Shown: positions 30,892 through 38,709 of the stretch, in pieces
Numbering within the stretch: the stretch's first letter is position 1
How the letters are laid out: each line of letters opens with the position of its first letter
Source: Lacihabitans soyangensis
GTDB taxonomy: Bacteria; Bacteroidota; Bacteroidia; Cytophagales; Spirosomataceae
Direction of reading: 5' to 3'
Assembly: GCF_024343775.1 (NCBI RefSeq)
Contig: NZ_RJUF01000032.1
Coordinates: forward strand, 1-38,709
DNA: 38,709 nt
Notes under the pieces: model-generated
Told to the model about the DNA's origin: nothing
What the model saw: only the letters and a program-made list of their open reading frames with translations
Databases searched by the model: none
Program-made: the position numbers and the translations under genes

Positions 30892-31004
30892 CTTTGCACA
30901 TCATTCTACTAAAAGCTTGAAAATAATCTAATAAGATCTAGCTCACTAAAATTATTAAAGGTCAGTGGTCAATCGAAACCTATACAAACCAAAGTACCGA
31001 ACGA

Positions 31005-31838
31005 TTACTTACTTCCGTAAGCATAGTAATATTTCATGGCCTTATCCATGTTTTTTTCGAGTTCTGCTATACGTGTAGCATCGGCTGGGTGCGTTGAAAG
31101 CAACTTTGGTGGCTTTTGTGAGTTTTTACCTGCCTCGGCCATTCTTTGCCAGAAAGCCACAGCTTCTTTAGGTTGATAACCAGCCATAGCCATAAAAATC
31201 AAACCAATTTTATCGGCCTCTGACTCTTGTTTTCTGCTGTTCGGCAAAACCCCACCGAGGGTAGTTCCAACTCCCAAAACTTGGCCAGCAATCTCCATAG
31301 CTCTTTGATCTCCAGTATAAATTCCTGCTGCAACTGCACCAACTTGTGTAACACCTTGTGCTACCATGGCTCTACTCATTCTTTCTCTTCCATGTTCTGC
31401 AATCGCGTGGGCCACTTCATGTCCCATTACCACGGCTATACCATCTTCAGACTTACAAATAGGCAAAATTCCAGTGTAGAAAACCACTTTGCCACCTGGC
31501 ATACACCAAGCGTTTAGTTCTTTACTTTCAACGGTTCTGAACTCCCAATTGTAGCCATCCAACATATGCCCAAGATTTTGCTGAATAAGATAGTCTTCTG
31601 CAGCTTTTTTTATTCGCTCCCCAACTCTAGCCACCATTTGGGCATCGGCTTTGTTGGCGGGCACTTGCTTAACGGTGTCTAAGAAGCCCTTGTATTGTTG
31701 AAAGCTCATGGCCATCATTTGGTCACCAGAAACCAAACCTACCATTTGTTTTCTACCTGTTAACGGAACACGCTGACAAGCCCATACAAAAGTCCCTAAT
31801 ACGACCAGTCCAATAAGTACTCTATAGTTTTTCTTCAT
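31005..31838 (-). CDS. M48-family zinc metallopeptidase lipoprotein
   Basis: A 277-residue protein with a lipoprotein signal (LVVLGTFVWAC, lipid-modified C21). The zinc site is HEVAH (140-144) in VVMGHEVAHAIAEHG, with the third ligand expected in the RKQESEADKIGL segment. Other family features are LNAWCMPGGKVVFYTG and a C-terminal STHPADATRI. The architecture matches LoiP/BepA-type periplasmic proteases that act in outer-membrane protein quality control. Monocistronic, diverging from the FAH-family hydrolase gene. Confidence 0.92.
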   Translation of the reverse strand: MKKNYRVLIGLVVLGTFVWACQRVPLTGRKQMVGLVSGDQMMAMSFQQYKGFLDTVKQVPANKADAQMVARVGERIKKAAEDYLIQQNLGHMLDGYNWEFRTVESKELNAWCMPGGKVVFYTGILPICKSEDGIAVVMGHEVAHAIAEHGRERMSRAMVAQGVTQVGAVAAGIYTGDQRAMEIAGQVLGVGTTLGGVLPNSRKQESEADKIGLIFMAMAGYQPKEAVAFWQRMAEAGKNSQKPPKLLSTHPADATRIAELEKNMDKAMKYYYAYGSK

Positions 31839-31882
31839 TTCACAAGGATTTTATTATTACAATGATAATAACGTAAAATTAA

Positions 31883-31914
31883 TTGATACATTTAAATGCT
31901 TAGACTTATTTTTG
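31883..31914 (+). promoter_or_regulatory. Promoter of the FAH-M23-bcp operon
   Basis: TTG (31883-31885) and TATTTTTG (31907-31914), 21 bp apart, match the Bacteroidota promoter pattern. The leader to the ATG at 31937 is about 20 nt. Confidence 0.55.
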
Positions 31915-31936
31915 CAAAAAAAGTAATGTCATTTTT

Positions 31937-32545
31937 ATGAAAATATTAGCAGTAGGACGCAATTATGTAGAACACATTGCCGAACTAAACAACGAAAAAC
32001 CCGATCAACCAGTCATTTTTTCAAAGCCAGAAACGGCGATTTTGAAAAATAGCGAACCTTTTTATTATCCAGCTTTTTCGGAAGACATACATCACGAGGT
32101 AGAAATAGTTCTGAAAGTGTCGAAAATGGGAAAAAATATAGAAGAGAAATTTGCCCATAAATATTATGACGAAATAGGTCTTGGGATTGACTTTACAGCT
32201 CGTGATATTCAGTCAAAACTGAAAGCAAAAGGCTTACCTTGGGACCTAGCCAAAGGTTTTAATGACTCTGCTCCTATCTCCAATTTTGTTTCGAAAGAAG
32301 GTTTCGATATGCAAAACATCAATTTTTCTTTGGACATCAACGGAGAAAGAAAACAAACTGGTAACACCAGCATGATGCTGTATTCGTTTGACTATTTGAT
32401 AAGCTTTATTTCGCAATATTTCACTTTAAAAACCGGAGATTTGATCTTCACAGGCACGCCAGCAGGAGTTTCGCCAGTAAAAATTGGTGATAGACTCGTA
32501 GGAAAGATAGAAGATAATGTGATGTTTGATTTTGAAGTAAAATAA
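31937..32545 (+). CDS. Fumarylacetoacetate hydrolase family protein
   Basis: A 202-residue short-form FAH enzyme. The signature runs GRNYVEHIAEL, FSKPETAIL, DIHHEVEIVLKV (with the metal-binding E-x-E pattern), then GIDFTARDIQSKLKAKGLPW and GDLIFTGTPAGVSPVKIGD at the end. Family members hydrolyse or decarboxylate small 2-oxo-acid compounds using Mg2+; the exact substrate cannot be told. It is the first gene of an operon; the M23 gene follows with its ATG directly after this stop codon, and bcp overlaps that gene. Confidence 0.92.
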   Translation: MKILAVGRNYVEHIAELNNEKPDQPVIFSKPETAILKNSEPFYYPAFSEDIHHEVEIVLKVSKMGKNIEEKFAHKYYDEIGLGIDFTARDIQSKLKAKGLPWDLAKGFNDSAPISNFVSKEGFDMQNINFSLDINGERKQTGNTSMMLYSFDYLISFISQYFTLKTGDLIFTGTPAGVSPVKIGDRLVGKIEDNVMFDFEVK

Positions 32546-34414
32546 ATGAAGTTTTTGAAGTTAATTTCTTTCCTAATTTTTGTAAATTTTTCGCTTTCCG
32601 CACAACAGAAGTTTCCGCAAGGTTACTTTATTATGCCCATCGCACCTGGACAAATCACCTCATTATCAGGTTGTTTTGGCGATATCCGCACCAATCATTT
32701 CCATGCTGGTTTGGATGTGAGAACGGGCGGAGTAGAAGGCAAAAACGTTCACGCAGCGGCTGAAGGCTATATTTCACGGATAAAAATACAGAATGGCGGT
32801 TATGGAAATGCCTTATATGTAACACACCCAAATGGCCTGACCACACTTTATGCTCACCTGAAAGTTCTCAATGACACCCTACAGAAATATTTGGTATCTC
32901 AACAATACCAACAAAAAACTTGGGAAATTGATATCACTCTGAATCCGAATCAGTTTTTGGTAAAAAAAGGTGATATTATCGCACTTTCAGGAAATACAGG
33001 TGGGTCAGCTGGTCCGCATTTGCACTTTGAAATACGTGATGCAGAGGAAAACGTATTGGATCCTTCACAGTTTGGTTTTGCGGAGTTGAGAGACAATGTT
33101 TCACCTGTCATTCAGCAGATTTCTCTCAAATGCATGTCTGCAGATGCTCGAATCAATGGCAAATTTGGGATTTTTAATTTTTCGGTCATCAAAGGCAAAG
33201 ACGGTTTATATCGCATTCCTCAGAAAATTACAGCCAAAGGAACGCTTGGCCTAGAAGTTCTGACTTATGATAGGGCCAATAACAGTCCGTTTCGTCAGGG
33301 AGTAAACCAAATAAATCTAGTGGTAAACGACAAACCTGTTTATAATTTTAGGCTTGACAAAATGGCTTTTCATAATAAATTGGACATGAATATCCACGCC
33401 AATTATGAGAAAATGAACAAGACTGGCCAGAAAATCCATAAATGCTATGTAGAAGAAGGTAACACTTTTGATTTTTATAAAACCAATGAATTAGCCGGGA
33501 AATTCAAGATTGAAAACGATACAAATCTGGTTGAGCTTAGGGTAAATGATGCCTTTGCAAATACTGTTTTTGCAGAATTCCAAATCATAAAAGAGAAAAC
33601 AAACAATGCAGTCATTGCTTCTTCAGCTAAAGTAAAGACGGATGTATTAGATAATTTCTTAAAAATTGAAGTACAAGACCCAAGCAATGAATTTAATGGC
33701 CTGCAATTGCAAACGGGCAACTCTATGACCCAAGTACCTTTTGATGAAATACTTGGCCAAACCAAAATCAAAATTCTAGACCTAAAACTCGGATTTCCTG
33801 AGTCTGTAACCCTCAACGGAACTCCAGTTACATTACCAGTAAATACAGCTCTAAAAAAAGCATTTCCGAACTTGAACAAAGAAAATCTGAAGGCCGACTT
33901 TAAAGATGTACTTTACGACGATACATTTCTAAATATTACAGTAAATGATACCGAGCTTAATCTTCATGAAGATATAGTTCCATTGAAAGGTTATGCCGAC
34001 GTTGTTTGGACAAAAAACAGTCTTCCTGCCTATCCTGATAAATATAAAGCCTATTTAAAAGCTGGAAAAATGAAGTTTTTGGGTGGAGAGTGGCAAGGTA
34101 CAAAATTGAGCTTCAAAACCAGAGAATTTGGAAAAATACAAACACTTTATGATTTAGACCCTCCAATTATTTCGCCCAAATCGTTGACCAAAGAGAGTCT
34201 AAAATTCAGAATTTCAGATGCTTTATCTGGCATAAAGACGATTGAATGCTTTGTGAACGACGAATGGACCCTAATGAATTTCGAGAATAAAAACGGTATG
34301 ATTTGGTCAGAAAAGCTGGATTCTTCAAAACCTTTTCTGGGTAAGATTGTTCTGAAGATAACCGATAATTGTGATAACGTCGGGACATTTGAAACAGAAA
34401 TAACTGAAAAATGA
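32546..34414 (+). CDS. M23-family metallopeptidase (LytM-like), exported
   Basis: A 622-residue protein with a signal peptide (MKFLKLISFLIFVNFSLSAQ). The LytM-type peptidase domain (about 40-180) has zinc ligands H53 and D57 in HFHAGLD and H158/H160 in GPHLHFE, with Y-A-H (H104) nearby, all intact. The remaining 440 residues are beta-rich, probably Ig-like modules for attachment or regulation. It likely cuts peptidoglycan peptide bridges in the periplasm or at the cell surface. Translation is coupled on both sides: it begins immediately after the FAH stop and ends in an ATGA overlap with bcp. Confidence 0.9.
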   Translation: MKFLKLISFLIFVNFSLSAQQKFPQGYFIMPIAPGQITSLSGCFGDIRTNHFHAGLDVRTGGVEGKNVHAAAEGYISRIKIQNGGYGNALYVTHPNGLTTLYAHLKVLNDTLQKYLVSQQYQQKTWEIDITLNPNQFLVKKGDIIALSGNTGGSAGPHLHFEIRDAEENVLDPSQFGFAELRDNVSPVIQQISLKCMSADARINGKFGIFNFSVIKGKDGLYRIPQKITAKGTLGLEVLTYDRANNSPFRQGVNQINLVVNDKPVYNFRLDKMAFHNKLDMNIHANYEKMNKTGQKIHKCYVEEGNTFDFYKTNELAGKFKIENDTNLVELRVNDAFANTVFAEFQIIKEKTNNAVIASSAKVKTDVLDNFLKIEVQDPSNEFNGLQLQTGNSMTQVPFDEILGQTKIKILDLKLGFPESVTLNGTPVTLPVNTALKKAFPNLNKENLKADFKDVLYDDTFLNITVNDTELNLHEDIVPLKGYADVVWTKNSLPAYPDKYKAYLKAGKMKFLGGEWQGTKLSFKTREFGKIQTLYDLDPPIISPKSLTKESLKFRISDALSGIKTIECFVNDEWTLMNFENKNGMIWSEKLDSSKPFLGKIVLKITDNCDNVGTFETEITEK

Positions 34415-34860
34415 AATTAGAAATAGGCCAAAAAGCTCCAGACTTCGAAACAATAAATCAAGACGGAAACACGGTAAAATTGAGTGATTTTGCCGGTAAA
34501 AAGATAGTTTTATATTTCTACCCTAAAGATAACACGCGTACTTGTACTACCCAAGCATGCAATCTTAGAGATAATTATGCAGCTCTTCAAGCCAAAGGAT
34601 ATACGGTTTTAGGCGTAAGCATTGATACAGCTAAGTCTCACAAGAAATTCCAAACCAAGTTTGAGTTACCATTCGACCTTTTAGATGACTCTTCTATGAA
34701 AATGGTCAATGACTATGGTGTTTGGGCTGAAAAAATGATGTACGGAAAAACCTACATGGGCACCCTAAGAATGACTTTCTTAATAGACGAAAAGGGAATT
34801 ATTACTGACATTATAGAAAAAGTAGAATCAAAAAAACATTTTGAGCAAATAGCTGCCTAA
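34411..34860 (+). CDS. bcp: Thiol peroxidase Bcp (peroxiredoxin)
   Basis: A 149-residue peroxiredoxin of the BCP/PrxQ class. The active site is YPKDNTRTCTTQACNLRD with the peroxidatic cysteine C45 and the resolving cysteine C50, the typical five-residue spacing. It reduces hydroperoxides with thioredoxin. The start overlaps the M23 stop codon by 4 bp (ATGA). The 3' end overlaps the convergent HEAT-like gene by 4 bp. Confidence 0.95.
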   Translation: MKLEIGQKAPDFETINQDGNTVKLSDFAGKKIVLYFYPKDNTRTCTTQACNLRDNYAALQAKGYTVLGVSIDTAKSHKKFQTKFELPFDLLDDSSMKMVNDYGVWAEKMMYGKTYMGTLRMTFLIDEKGIITDIIEKVESKKHFEQIAA

Positions 34861-35273
34861 AATCTGAAAATCAAAGGGTTCTCTATTTCTCTACCTCGAG
34901 ATTTCATAAAATCCGAGACAGTTATTCTCTGACCAAAGCAACCACTTATTAAGGTTACTTCTTCATGGTCTATTTCAGCATTGGAAAATATTTCTTCTGC
35001 TCTATTTTTATTTGTGTGTATTAAAGCGAGGAAAGCATAACACCTTACACAAGGGTTTTGGTGCTTACACAAGGCTATTAAATCCTCTGATTTGCAGGTT
35101 CTTATTAAACCTTGGTAAGCTTGATATTCGGGCGATATTATCCCATTGATTCCTTTGTTATAACCAGAAACCACATTTGCATTCACTATGATGCTGACCA
35201 AAGAATCGATTTTCGCAGATTGTGCAAAAGTGCAATTTGTTGTTAAAATCAAGATAAGCAGTATTCCTTTCAT
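34857..35273 (-). CDS. Exported HEAT-like hypothetical protein
   Basis: A 138-residue protein with a signal peptide (MKGILLILILTTNCTFAQ). The mature part is alpha-helical and holds LIALCKHQNPCVRCYAFLAL, a stretch with the N-P-x-V-R-x-Y-A-x-x-A/L pattern of HEAT-like repeats, with cysteines that could form disulfides. The function is unknown. It converges on bcp and overlaps its last codon. The upstream region is AT-rich and shared with the transketolase gene. Confidence 0.65.
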   Translation of the reverse strand: MKGILLILILTTNCTFAQSAKIDSLVSIIVNANVVSGYNKGINGIISPEYQAYQGLIRTCKSEDLIALCKHQNPCVRCYAFLALIHTNKNRAEEIFSNAEIDHEEVTLISGCFGQRITVSDFMKSRGREIENPLIFRF

Positions 35274-35422
35274 GTTATTTTTTGACTAAAGTCGATAAGG
35301 ATAAATAAACGTTGCATAAATATCCATTTTTTGAATTAATCCAGACCTTAAATCCTTGCTTATCACACATTTTCGTTTATTTCACTAATTGATATTTTGT
35401 TTTAAATAATTTTACGTGTATT

Positions 35423-35455
35423 TTTGACACTTATTATAAATATTTGCTAATCTTG
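35423..35455 (+). promoter_or_regulatory. Candidate promoter of the transketolase gene
   Basis: TTTG (35423-35426) and TAATCTTG (35448-35455, one mismatch from TAnnTTTG) are 21 bp apart, about 70 bp before the ATG. TATTTTTG at 35419-35426 is a competing perfect -7 box. Confidence 0.35.
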
Positions 35456-35526
35456 CAACAATTATAGGCTTAGCAGCAATATTTTAATAAATTTGTGAAG
35501 ATTATTAACAAAATTCTAATTCTTAA

Positions 35527-36393
35527 ATGCAAACCCCAGAAATCAAGGACATTGCCACCCAAGTAAGACGCGATATCGTACGCATGGTGCATGGTTGTAA
35601 GTCCGGCCACCCAGGTGGGTCATTAGGCTGCACGGATATCGTTGTAGCACTATATTTCCAACAGATGAAAATCAACAATCGCAAAGGAAAAGGCGGTTAC
35701 ATCTCGTTTAAAATGGACGGAATAGACGAGGACTTGTTCTTCCTCTCTAACGGTCATACTTCACCTTTGTTTTATTCTGTTTTAGCAAGAAGAGGATATT
35801 TTGGAATCGAAGAATTGAGCACTTTTCGTAAGTTAAATTCAAGACTTCAAGGCCACCCAACCACACACGAAGGCTTACCTGGAATCAGAATTGCCTCGGG
35901 TTCTTTGGGCCAAGGTCTTTCGGTTGGTATTGGTGCTGCCATGGCCAAAAAACTAAACGGTGACAAAAATCTTGTTTATGTTTTGATGGGTGATGGTGAG
36001 CAACAAGAAGGTCAGATTTGGGAAGCAGCACAGTTTGCTCCACACCACAAAGTGGACAATTTGATTGGAATAATCGACTTGAATGGTCAGCAAATAGATG
36101 GTTCTACAGAGCAAGTAATGTCAAACCGAGACCTTAAAGCCAAATACAAAGCATTCGGTTGGAACGTAATGGAAATCAAAGAAGGCAACAACATTGAAGC
36201 TTGTATAGCAGGCCTAAGAAAAGCCAAAAGACTGACAGGCAAAGGTCAACCCGTAATGATATTGCTCCACACCGAAATGGGTGCTGGCGTTGACTTCATG
36301 ATGGGTAGTCACAAATGGCACGGTATAGCTCCAAACGACGAGCAATTGGCGGCAGCATTGGCACAGTTACCTTCAACTTTAGCTGATTATTAA
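35527..36393 (+). CDS. Transketolase, N-terminal subunit
   Basis: A 288-residue protein equal to the N-terminal (thiamine diphosphate-binding) half of transketolase. Visible features are SGHPGGSLGCTDIVVALY (27-44), the catalytic histidine region SNGHTSPL (74-81), and the cofactor motif GDGEQQEGQIWEAAQFAPHH (155-174) with the downstream asparagine in DLNGQQIDG. It works in the pentose phosphate pathway with a separate C-terminal subunit. In many Bacteroidota that subunit's gene lies next door; here the next 2.3 kb contains other genes and an IS, and no C-terminal subunit is seen. Confidence 0.93.
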   Translation: MQTPEIKDIATQVRRDIVRMVHGCKSGHPGGSLGCTDIVVALYFQQMKINNRKGKGGYISFKMDGIDEDLFFLSNGHTSPLFYSVLARRGYFGIEELSTFRKLNSRLQGHPTTHEGLPGIRIASGSLGQGLSVGIGAAMAKKLNGDKNLVYVLMGDGEQQEGQIWEAAQFAPHHKVDNLIGIIDLNGQQIDGSTEQVMSNRDLKAKYKAFGWNVMEIKEGNNIEACIAGLRKAKRLTGKGQPVMILLHTEMGAGVDFMMGSHKWHGIAPNDEQLAAALAQLPSTLADY

Positions 36394-36396
36394 CCG

Positions 36397-36422
36397 GATG
36401 CCTGAGCGGAGTCGAAGGCATC
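36397..36422. terminator. Hairpin after the transketolase gene within a REP-like repeat
   Basis: GATGCCT (36397-36403) pairs with AGGCATC (36416-36422), starting 3 bp after the stop codon. The loop is the first copy of the GAGCGGAGTCGA repeat. There is no T-run, so termination is only a possibility. Confidence 0.35.
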
Positions 36423-36479
36423 AAGGCACAGAGGCAATAAGGCATAAACTGGATTGTTGACTGAGCGGAGTCGAAGGCA
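36401..36479. repeat. Two direct copies of CTGAGCGGAGTCGAAGGCA
   Basis: The 19-bp sequence CTGAGCGGAGTCGAAGGCA occurs at 36402-36420 and again at 36461-36479, 59 bp apart. It matches the short repeat (reverse complement TGCCTTCGACTCCGCTCAG) dispersed in many Bacteroidota genomes. It lies between the transketolase gene and the ATPase gene, at the edge of an accessory-looking segment. Confidence 0.7.
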
Positions 36480-36505
36480 AAAGCTCTAAATAATTTCATA
36501 AGCAA

Positions 36506-37507
36506 TTGAAAATAAAAAGCTTAAATATTAAAAATTTCAAATCCATCGTTGATATCACCATCAACGAACCTAACCCCTTTACGGTGTTTGTTGGGCCAAA
36601 CGGAAGTGGAAAATCTAATATTTTTGAATGTTTACAATTTATGAGTTTGGCGAGGCAAATAGATTCTGCGGATTTATTTGGAGGGTTTAAACAAATTCTC
36701 AACAGAAAATCACCAAATTTACCTATTGACTATGAATTCAATTTTCTGGACGATAGTAAGAAGTTATGTAATAGGAAATATTCTCGCCTTCCAAGTAATC
36801 AGATGTCTGATTTACGAAATTATGATTCAGAACCTCAAGTTAAAGTGGATGAAGTAACCGGGAAATACTCTATTACTGAACCAAAAGACTTTTATAGATT
36901 CAATAGAATTTTTATTAAAAACAAGGATGTTGTAAAAATAAATTACAATAGTAATAATTTTCTAATTGAAGATTGTAGCAATCTTGAAAAGGTTCTTAAA
37001 AGACTTCTTGAAGAGGAATTTAAAAGAGAAGAAATTACGGATTGGCTTTCGTTATTCATCCCAGAATTCGATAAGATTGAGGTGCAAAAACCTGGTCATA
37101 GCTCAAAAGAAGATTTGTTCATTTACCAAAAATATTACGATGAACCTTTCGATAGAGAGCTAATCTCTGATGGCACATACAACATTATCGCCTTATTAAC
37201 AGCCGTTTACCAGTCAGATGAACCTCAGTTTTTGTGTATCGAGGAGCCTGAAAATGGTTTACATCCTTTTGTTATCAGAAAACTTGTGGATTTTTTCAGA
37301 CAAGCTTGTGAAGATAAAGGACACTACATTTGGTTAAATACCCATTCTCAAACTTTGGTTGAATGTTTGACCGCTGACGAAGTTATTGTGGTTGATAAAT
37401 CAGAGGGTGAAACAAAAGTCACTCAACTGAAGGGTACAAATTTACATGGTTTAGATATGGCAGAATACTGGCTATCAGGTGCGACAGGAGGTGGCACACC
37501 ATGGTAA
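36506..37507 (+). CDS. AAA-family ATPase (OLD/ABC-like), defence-type
   Basis: A 333-residue ATPase. It starts at TTG 36506; no ATG is available in frame after the upstream stop at 36491. The family start MKIKSLNIKNFKSI is intact. Motifs are Walker A GPNGSGKS (30-37), an ABC-like signature region LISDGTYNIIAL (219-230), Walker B FLCIEEPENGLHP (242-254) and the switch NTHS (278-281), all of the RecF/OLD/SMC-like AAA_21 type. Its stop codon overlaps the start of the DUF4276 gene by 7 bp (ATGGTAA), implying coupled translation. Paired ATPase/TOPRIM-like genes of this layout are found in anti-phage systems; that role is inferred here. Confidence 0.85.
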   Translation: MKIKSLNIKNFKSIVDITINEPNPFTVFVGPNGSGKSNIFECLQFMSLARQIDSADLFGGFKQILNRKSPNLPIDYEFNFLDDSKKLCNRKYSRLPSNQMSDLRNYDSEPQVKVDEVTGKYSITEPKDFYRFNRIFIKNKDVVKINYNSNNFLIEDCSNLEKVLKRLLEEEFKREEITDWLSLFIPEFDKIEVQKPGHSSKEDLFIYQKYYDEPFDRELISDGTYNIIALLTAVYQSDEPQFLCIEEPENGLHPFVIRKLVDFFRQACEDKGHYIWLNTHSQTLVECLTADEVIVVDKSEGETKVTQLKGTNLHGLDMAEYWLSGATGGGTPW

Positions 37508-38070
37508 AAATTGGCTTTTTAGTTGAAGGGGACACAGAAAAGAAAATTATAAGGTCTCAGATGTTCAATGATTTTCTAAAGGCAAATAATCTGGAAGCTA
37601 TTCCAACTTTGTTTCCAGTAAAAGGAAATATGGGCAAAGATGTCTTTAAGAATATTGACAAAATCAATTCCCTTATTGACATTTTAAAGGAAAAAGGTGC
37701 GGAGCATATATTTGTAATCAGAGATTTGGAAGATTTAGAATGTGTTGTTTTGGCAAGAAATGAAATAAATTCAGATTCAGTTCAAAAAATAATAGTTGAA
37801 AAAACGATGGAATCGTGGTTTCTAGCAGATTCTGAAGCTTTGCAAAAGGTATTTTCTGCAGATGATATCAAAGTTGAATTTCCTGAGAAAATTGAAAATC
37901 CTTTTAATGCTCTTAAACAAATAAGCAAAGAAAAAGAAAATAGAGGTATAAGCGATAAACTAATTTTTGCAGCCAGAATGCTAAGCAACGGTTTCTCAAT
38001 AGAAAATGCGGCAAAACACCCAAATTGTGACAGTGCAAAATATTGGTGCTATGTTGAATTAAGTGGGTAA
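37501..38070 (+). CDS. DUF4276-like, TOPRIM-type protein, partner of the ATPase
   Basis: A 189-residue protein with the TOPRIM-like pattern of DUF4276: GFLVEGDTEKKII with E9, then VIRDLEDLE (acidic D75/E77/D78), and TMESWFLAD (102-110), the conserved E-S-W-x-L-A-D. TOPRIM-like folds of this type occur in nucleases that work with AAA ATPases (OLD, PARIS-like). The frame ends CDSAKYWCYVELSG, near the expected family end (SAKYF...), so it may be essentially complete, but the ISL3 end begins nearby and could have replaced the last few codons. Confidence 0.8.
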   Translation: MVKIGFLVEGDTEKKIIRSQMFNDFLKANNLEAIPTLFPVKGNMGKDVFKNIDKINSLIDILKEKGAEHIFVIRDLEDLECVVLARNEINSDSVQKIIVEKTMESWFLADSEALQKVFSADDIKVEFPEKIENPFNALKQISKEKENRGISDKLIFAARMLSNGFSIENAAKHPNCDSAKYWCYVELSG

Positions 38071-38709
38071 GATAAAATTTGTTTCTGATATTTGTTCAAT
38101 GAATAGTGAACAAATATTTCAATTGGCTTTAGGTTTAAATGAGCCGTGGTATGTTTCAAAAGTAGAGTTTTTGGATGGGGATTATCAAAAAGAGCTTCAT
38201 TTAACGATTGACTACAAAGTTGGATTTTTTATTGATAAGACTGGCAAGAGTACTGTACATGATAGAGTAGATAGGAAGTGGCGGCACCAGAATTTTTTTG
38301 AGCATAAGTGTTACCTACATTGTAAAATACCACGTGTAAAAACTGTTGAGAATAAGGTTGAACAAGTCTCAGTACCGTGGGCACGGGAAGGTAGTGGTTT
38401 TACACTTCTGTTTGAGGCATTTAGTATGTTGTTAATAGAGCAAGAAATGCCAGTCAACAAGGTAGGCAAAGTGATTGGAGTTTACCCCAATCGCATCTGG
38501 AATATCTTTAATTATTGGCTTGGAATTGCTTATTGTGGTGCAGATCATAGTGATATTTCAACATTGGGAATAGACGAGACAAGTTCTAAAAAGGGGCATG
38601 ATTATATAACCGTTGCGGTGGATATGAAAACTTCAAGGGTAGTACATGCAACTGAGGGCAAGGGAGCAGACACCATTACGAAAATAGCTGATTATCTGGA
38701 AACTAAAGG
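38066..38709 (+). mobile_element. ISL3-family insertion sequence, cut by the right window edge
   Basis: The transposase frame continues past the last base. Its left end is not pinpointed; it likely lies in the roughly 30 bp between the DUF4276 gene end and the transposase start, possibly at the GGG at 38066-38068. The terminal repeat cannot be confirmed without the other end. Confidence 0.65.
38099..38709 (+). CDS. ISL3-family transposase, partial
   Basis: Open from the ATG at 38099 to the window edge (203 residues visible). It opens MNSEQIFQLALGLNEPWYVS and holds HDRVDRKWRHQNFFEHKCYL, a middle part with HTH-like VNKVGKVIGVYPNRIWNIF, and then LGIDETSSKKGHDYITVAVD, the first DDE aspartate region of ISL3 transposases (IDE-x-x-x-x-K-G). 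The remaining catalytic residues lie outside the window. No inactivating change is seen. Confidence 0.88.
   Translation, partial: MNSEQIFQLALGLNEPWYVSKVEFLDGDYQKELHLTIDYKVGFFIDKTGKSTVHDRVDRKWRHQNFFEHKCYLHCKIPRVKTVENKVEQVSVPWAREGSGFTLLFEAFSMLLIEQEMPVNKVGKVIGVYPNRIWNIFNYWLGIAYCGADHSDISTLGIDETSSKKGHDYITVAVDMKTSRVVHATEGKGADTITKIADYLETK

Noticed and set aside
33475-33879. 134-codon minus-strand open frame
   Set aside because: Antisense to the beta-rich part of the M23 peptidase gene; no recognisable motif.
1-38709. CRISPR arrays, tRNA and rRNA genes
   Set aside because: No regularly spaced direct repeats, cloverleaf-like or rRNA-like sequence was noticed when reading through the window; a dedicated scan was not run.

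Overview
The window looks like a chromosomal segment of a low-GC member of the Bacteroidota, most likely Cytophagales. The grounds are many promoters with the TAnnTTTG -7 element, few Shine-Dalgarno sequences, a sensor kinase joining regulator propellers to a 7TMR-DISM module, exported proteins with EYFIDTDPG repeats and a 3-coathanger-type C-terminus, and a split transketolase. No rRNA, tRNA or CRISPR array was seen. Mobile DNA lies at both edges: an IS3-family element on the left (about 1-853) and an ISL3-family transposase running off the right end.

Layout. 1-853: IS3 element with a -1 frameshift heptamer. 892-4625: small hypothetical and membrane genes, then a divergent nitroreductase/HxlR pair with a clear inverted repeat between them. 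4626-5014: a tandem REP-like repeat. 5015-8005: a single-gene type IIG restriction-modification enzyme. 8278-15202: two runs of exported-protein genes, one headed by a LytTR regulator. 15269-16776: a GlxA-like AraC regulator diverging from an AHSA1/SRPBCC gene. 16817-20522: membrane proteins, a DUF2141/ABA4-like pair with a Crp/Fnr-type palindrome upstream, a Crp/Fnr regulator, a DinB-like protein and an RluF-type pseudouridine synthase. 20831-25209: NarL-type response regulator and large sensor kinase. 25414-28140: Bax-inhibitor-1 protein, then grpE-dnaJ. 28468-30786: a tightly overlapped four-gene envelope/lipoprotein operon. 31005-36393: M48 protease, FAH-family hydrolase, M23 peptidase, Bcp peroxiredoxin, a HEAT-like secreted protein and the transketolase N-terminal subunit. 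36397-38709: a REP-like repeat, an overlapping AAA ATPase/DUF4276 pair (defence-like), and the ISL3 transposase.

The most informative non-coding signal is a palindrome, CTACTAA-N2-TTAGTAG. It occurs upstream of three transcription units: the LytTR run (13234 to 8278), the secreted-protein run (15202 to 13358) and the response regulator (21463). In each case exactly 23 bp separate it from a -7-like element, and there is no evident -33 box. This suggests one two-component regulon in which kinase and response regulator control the response regulator gene itself, a second-tier LytTR regulator and two sets of exported proteins. A different palindrome, TGTCACA-N2-TGTGACA, sits with similar geometry (22 bp) upstream of the DUF2141/ABA4 operon, immediately behind a Crp/Fnr gene. 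All functions are read from motifs by eye; no database search was run.
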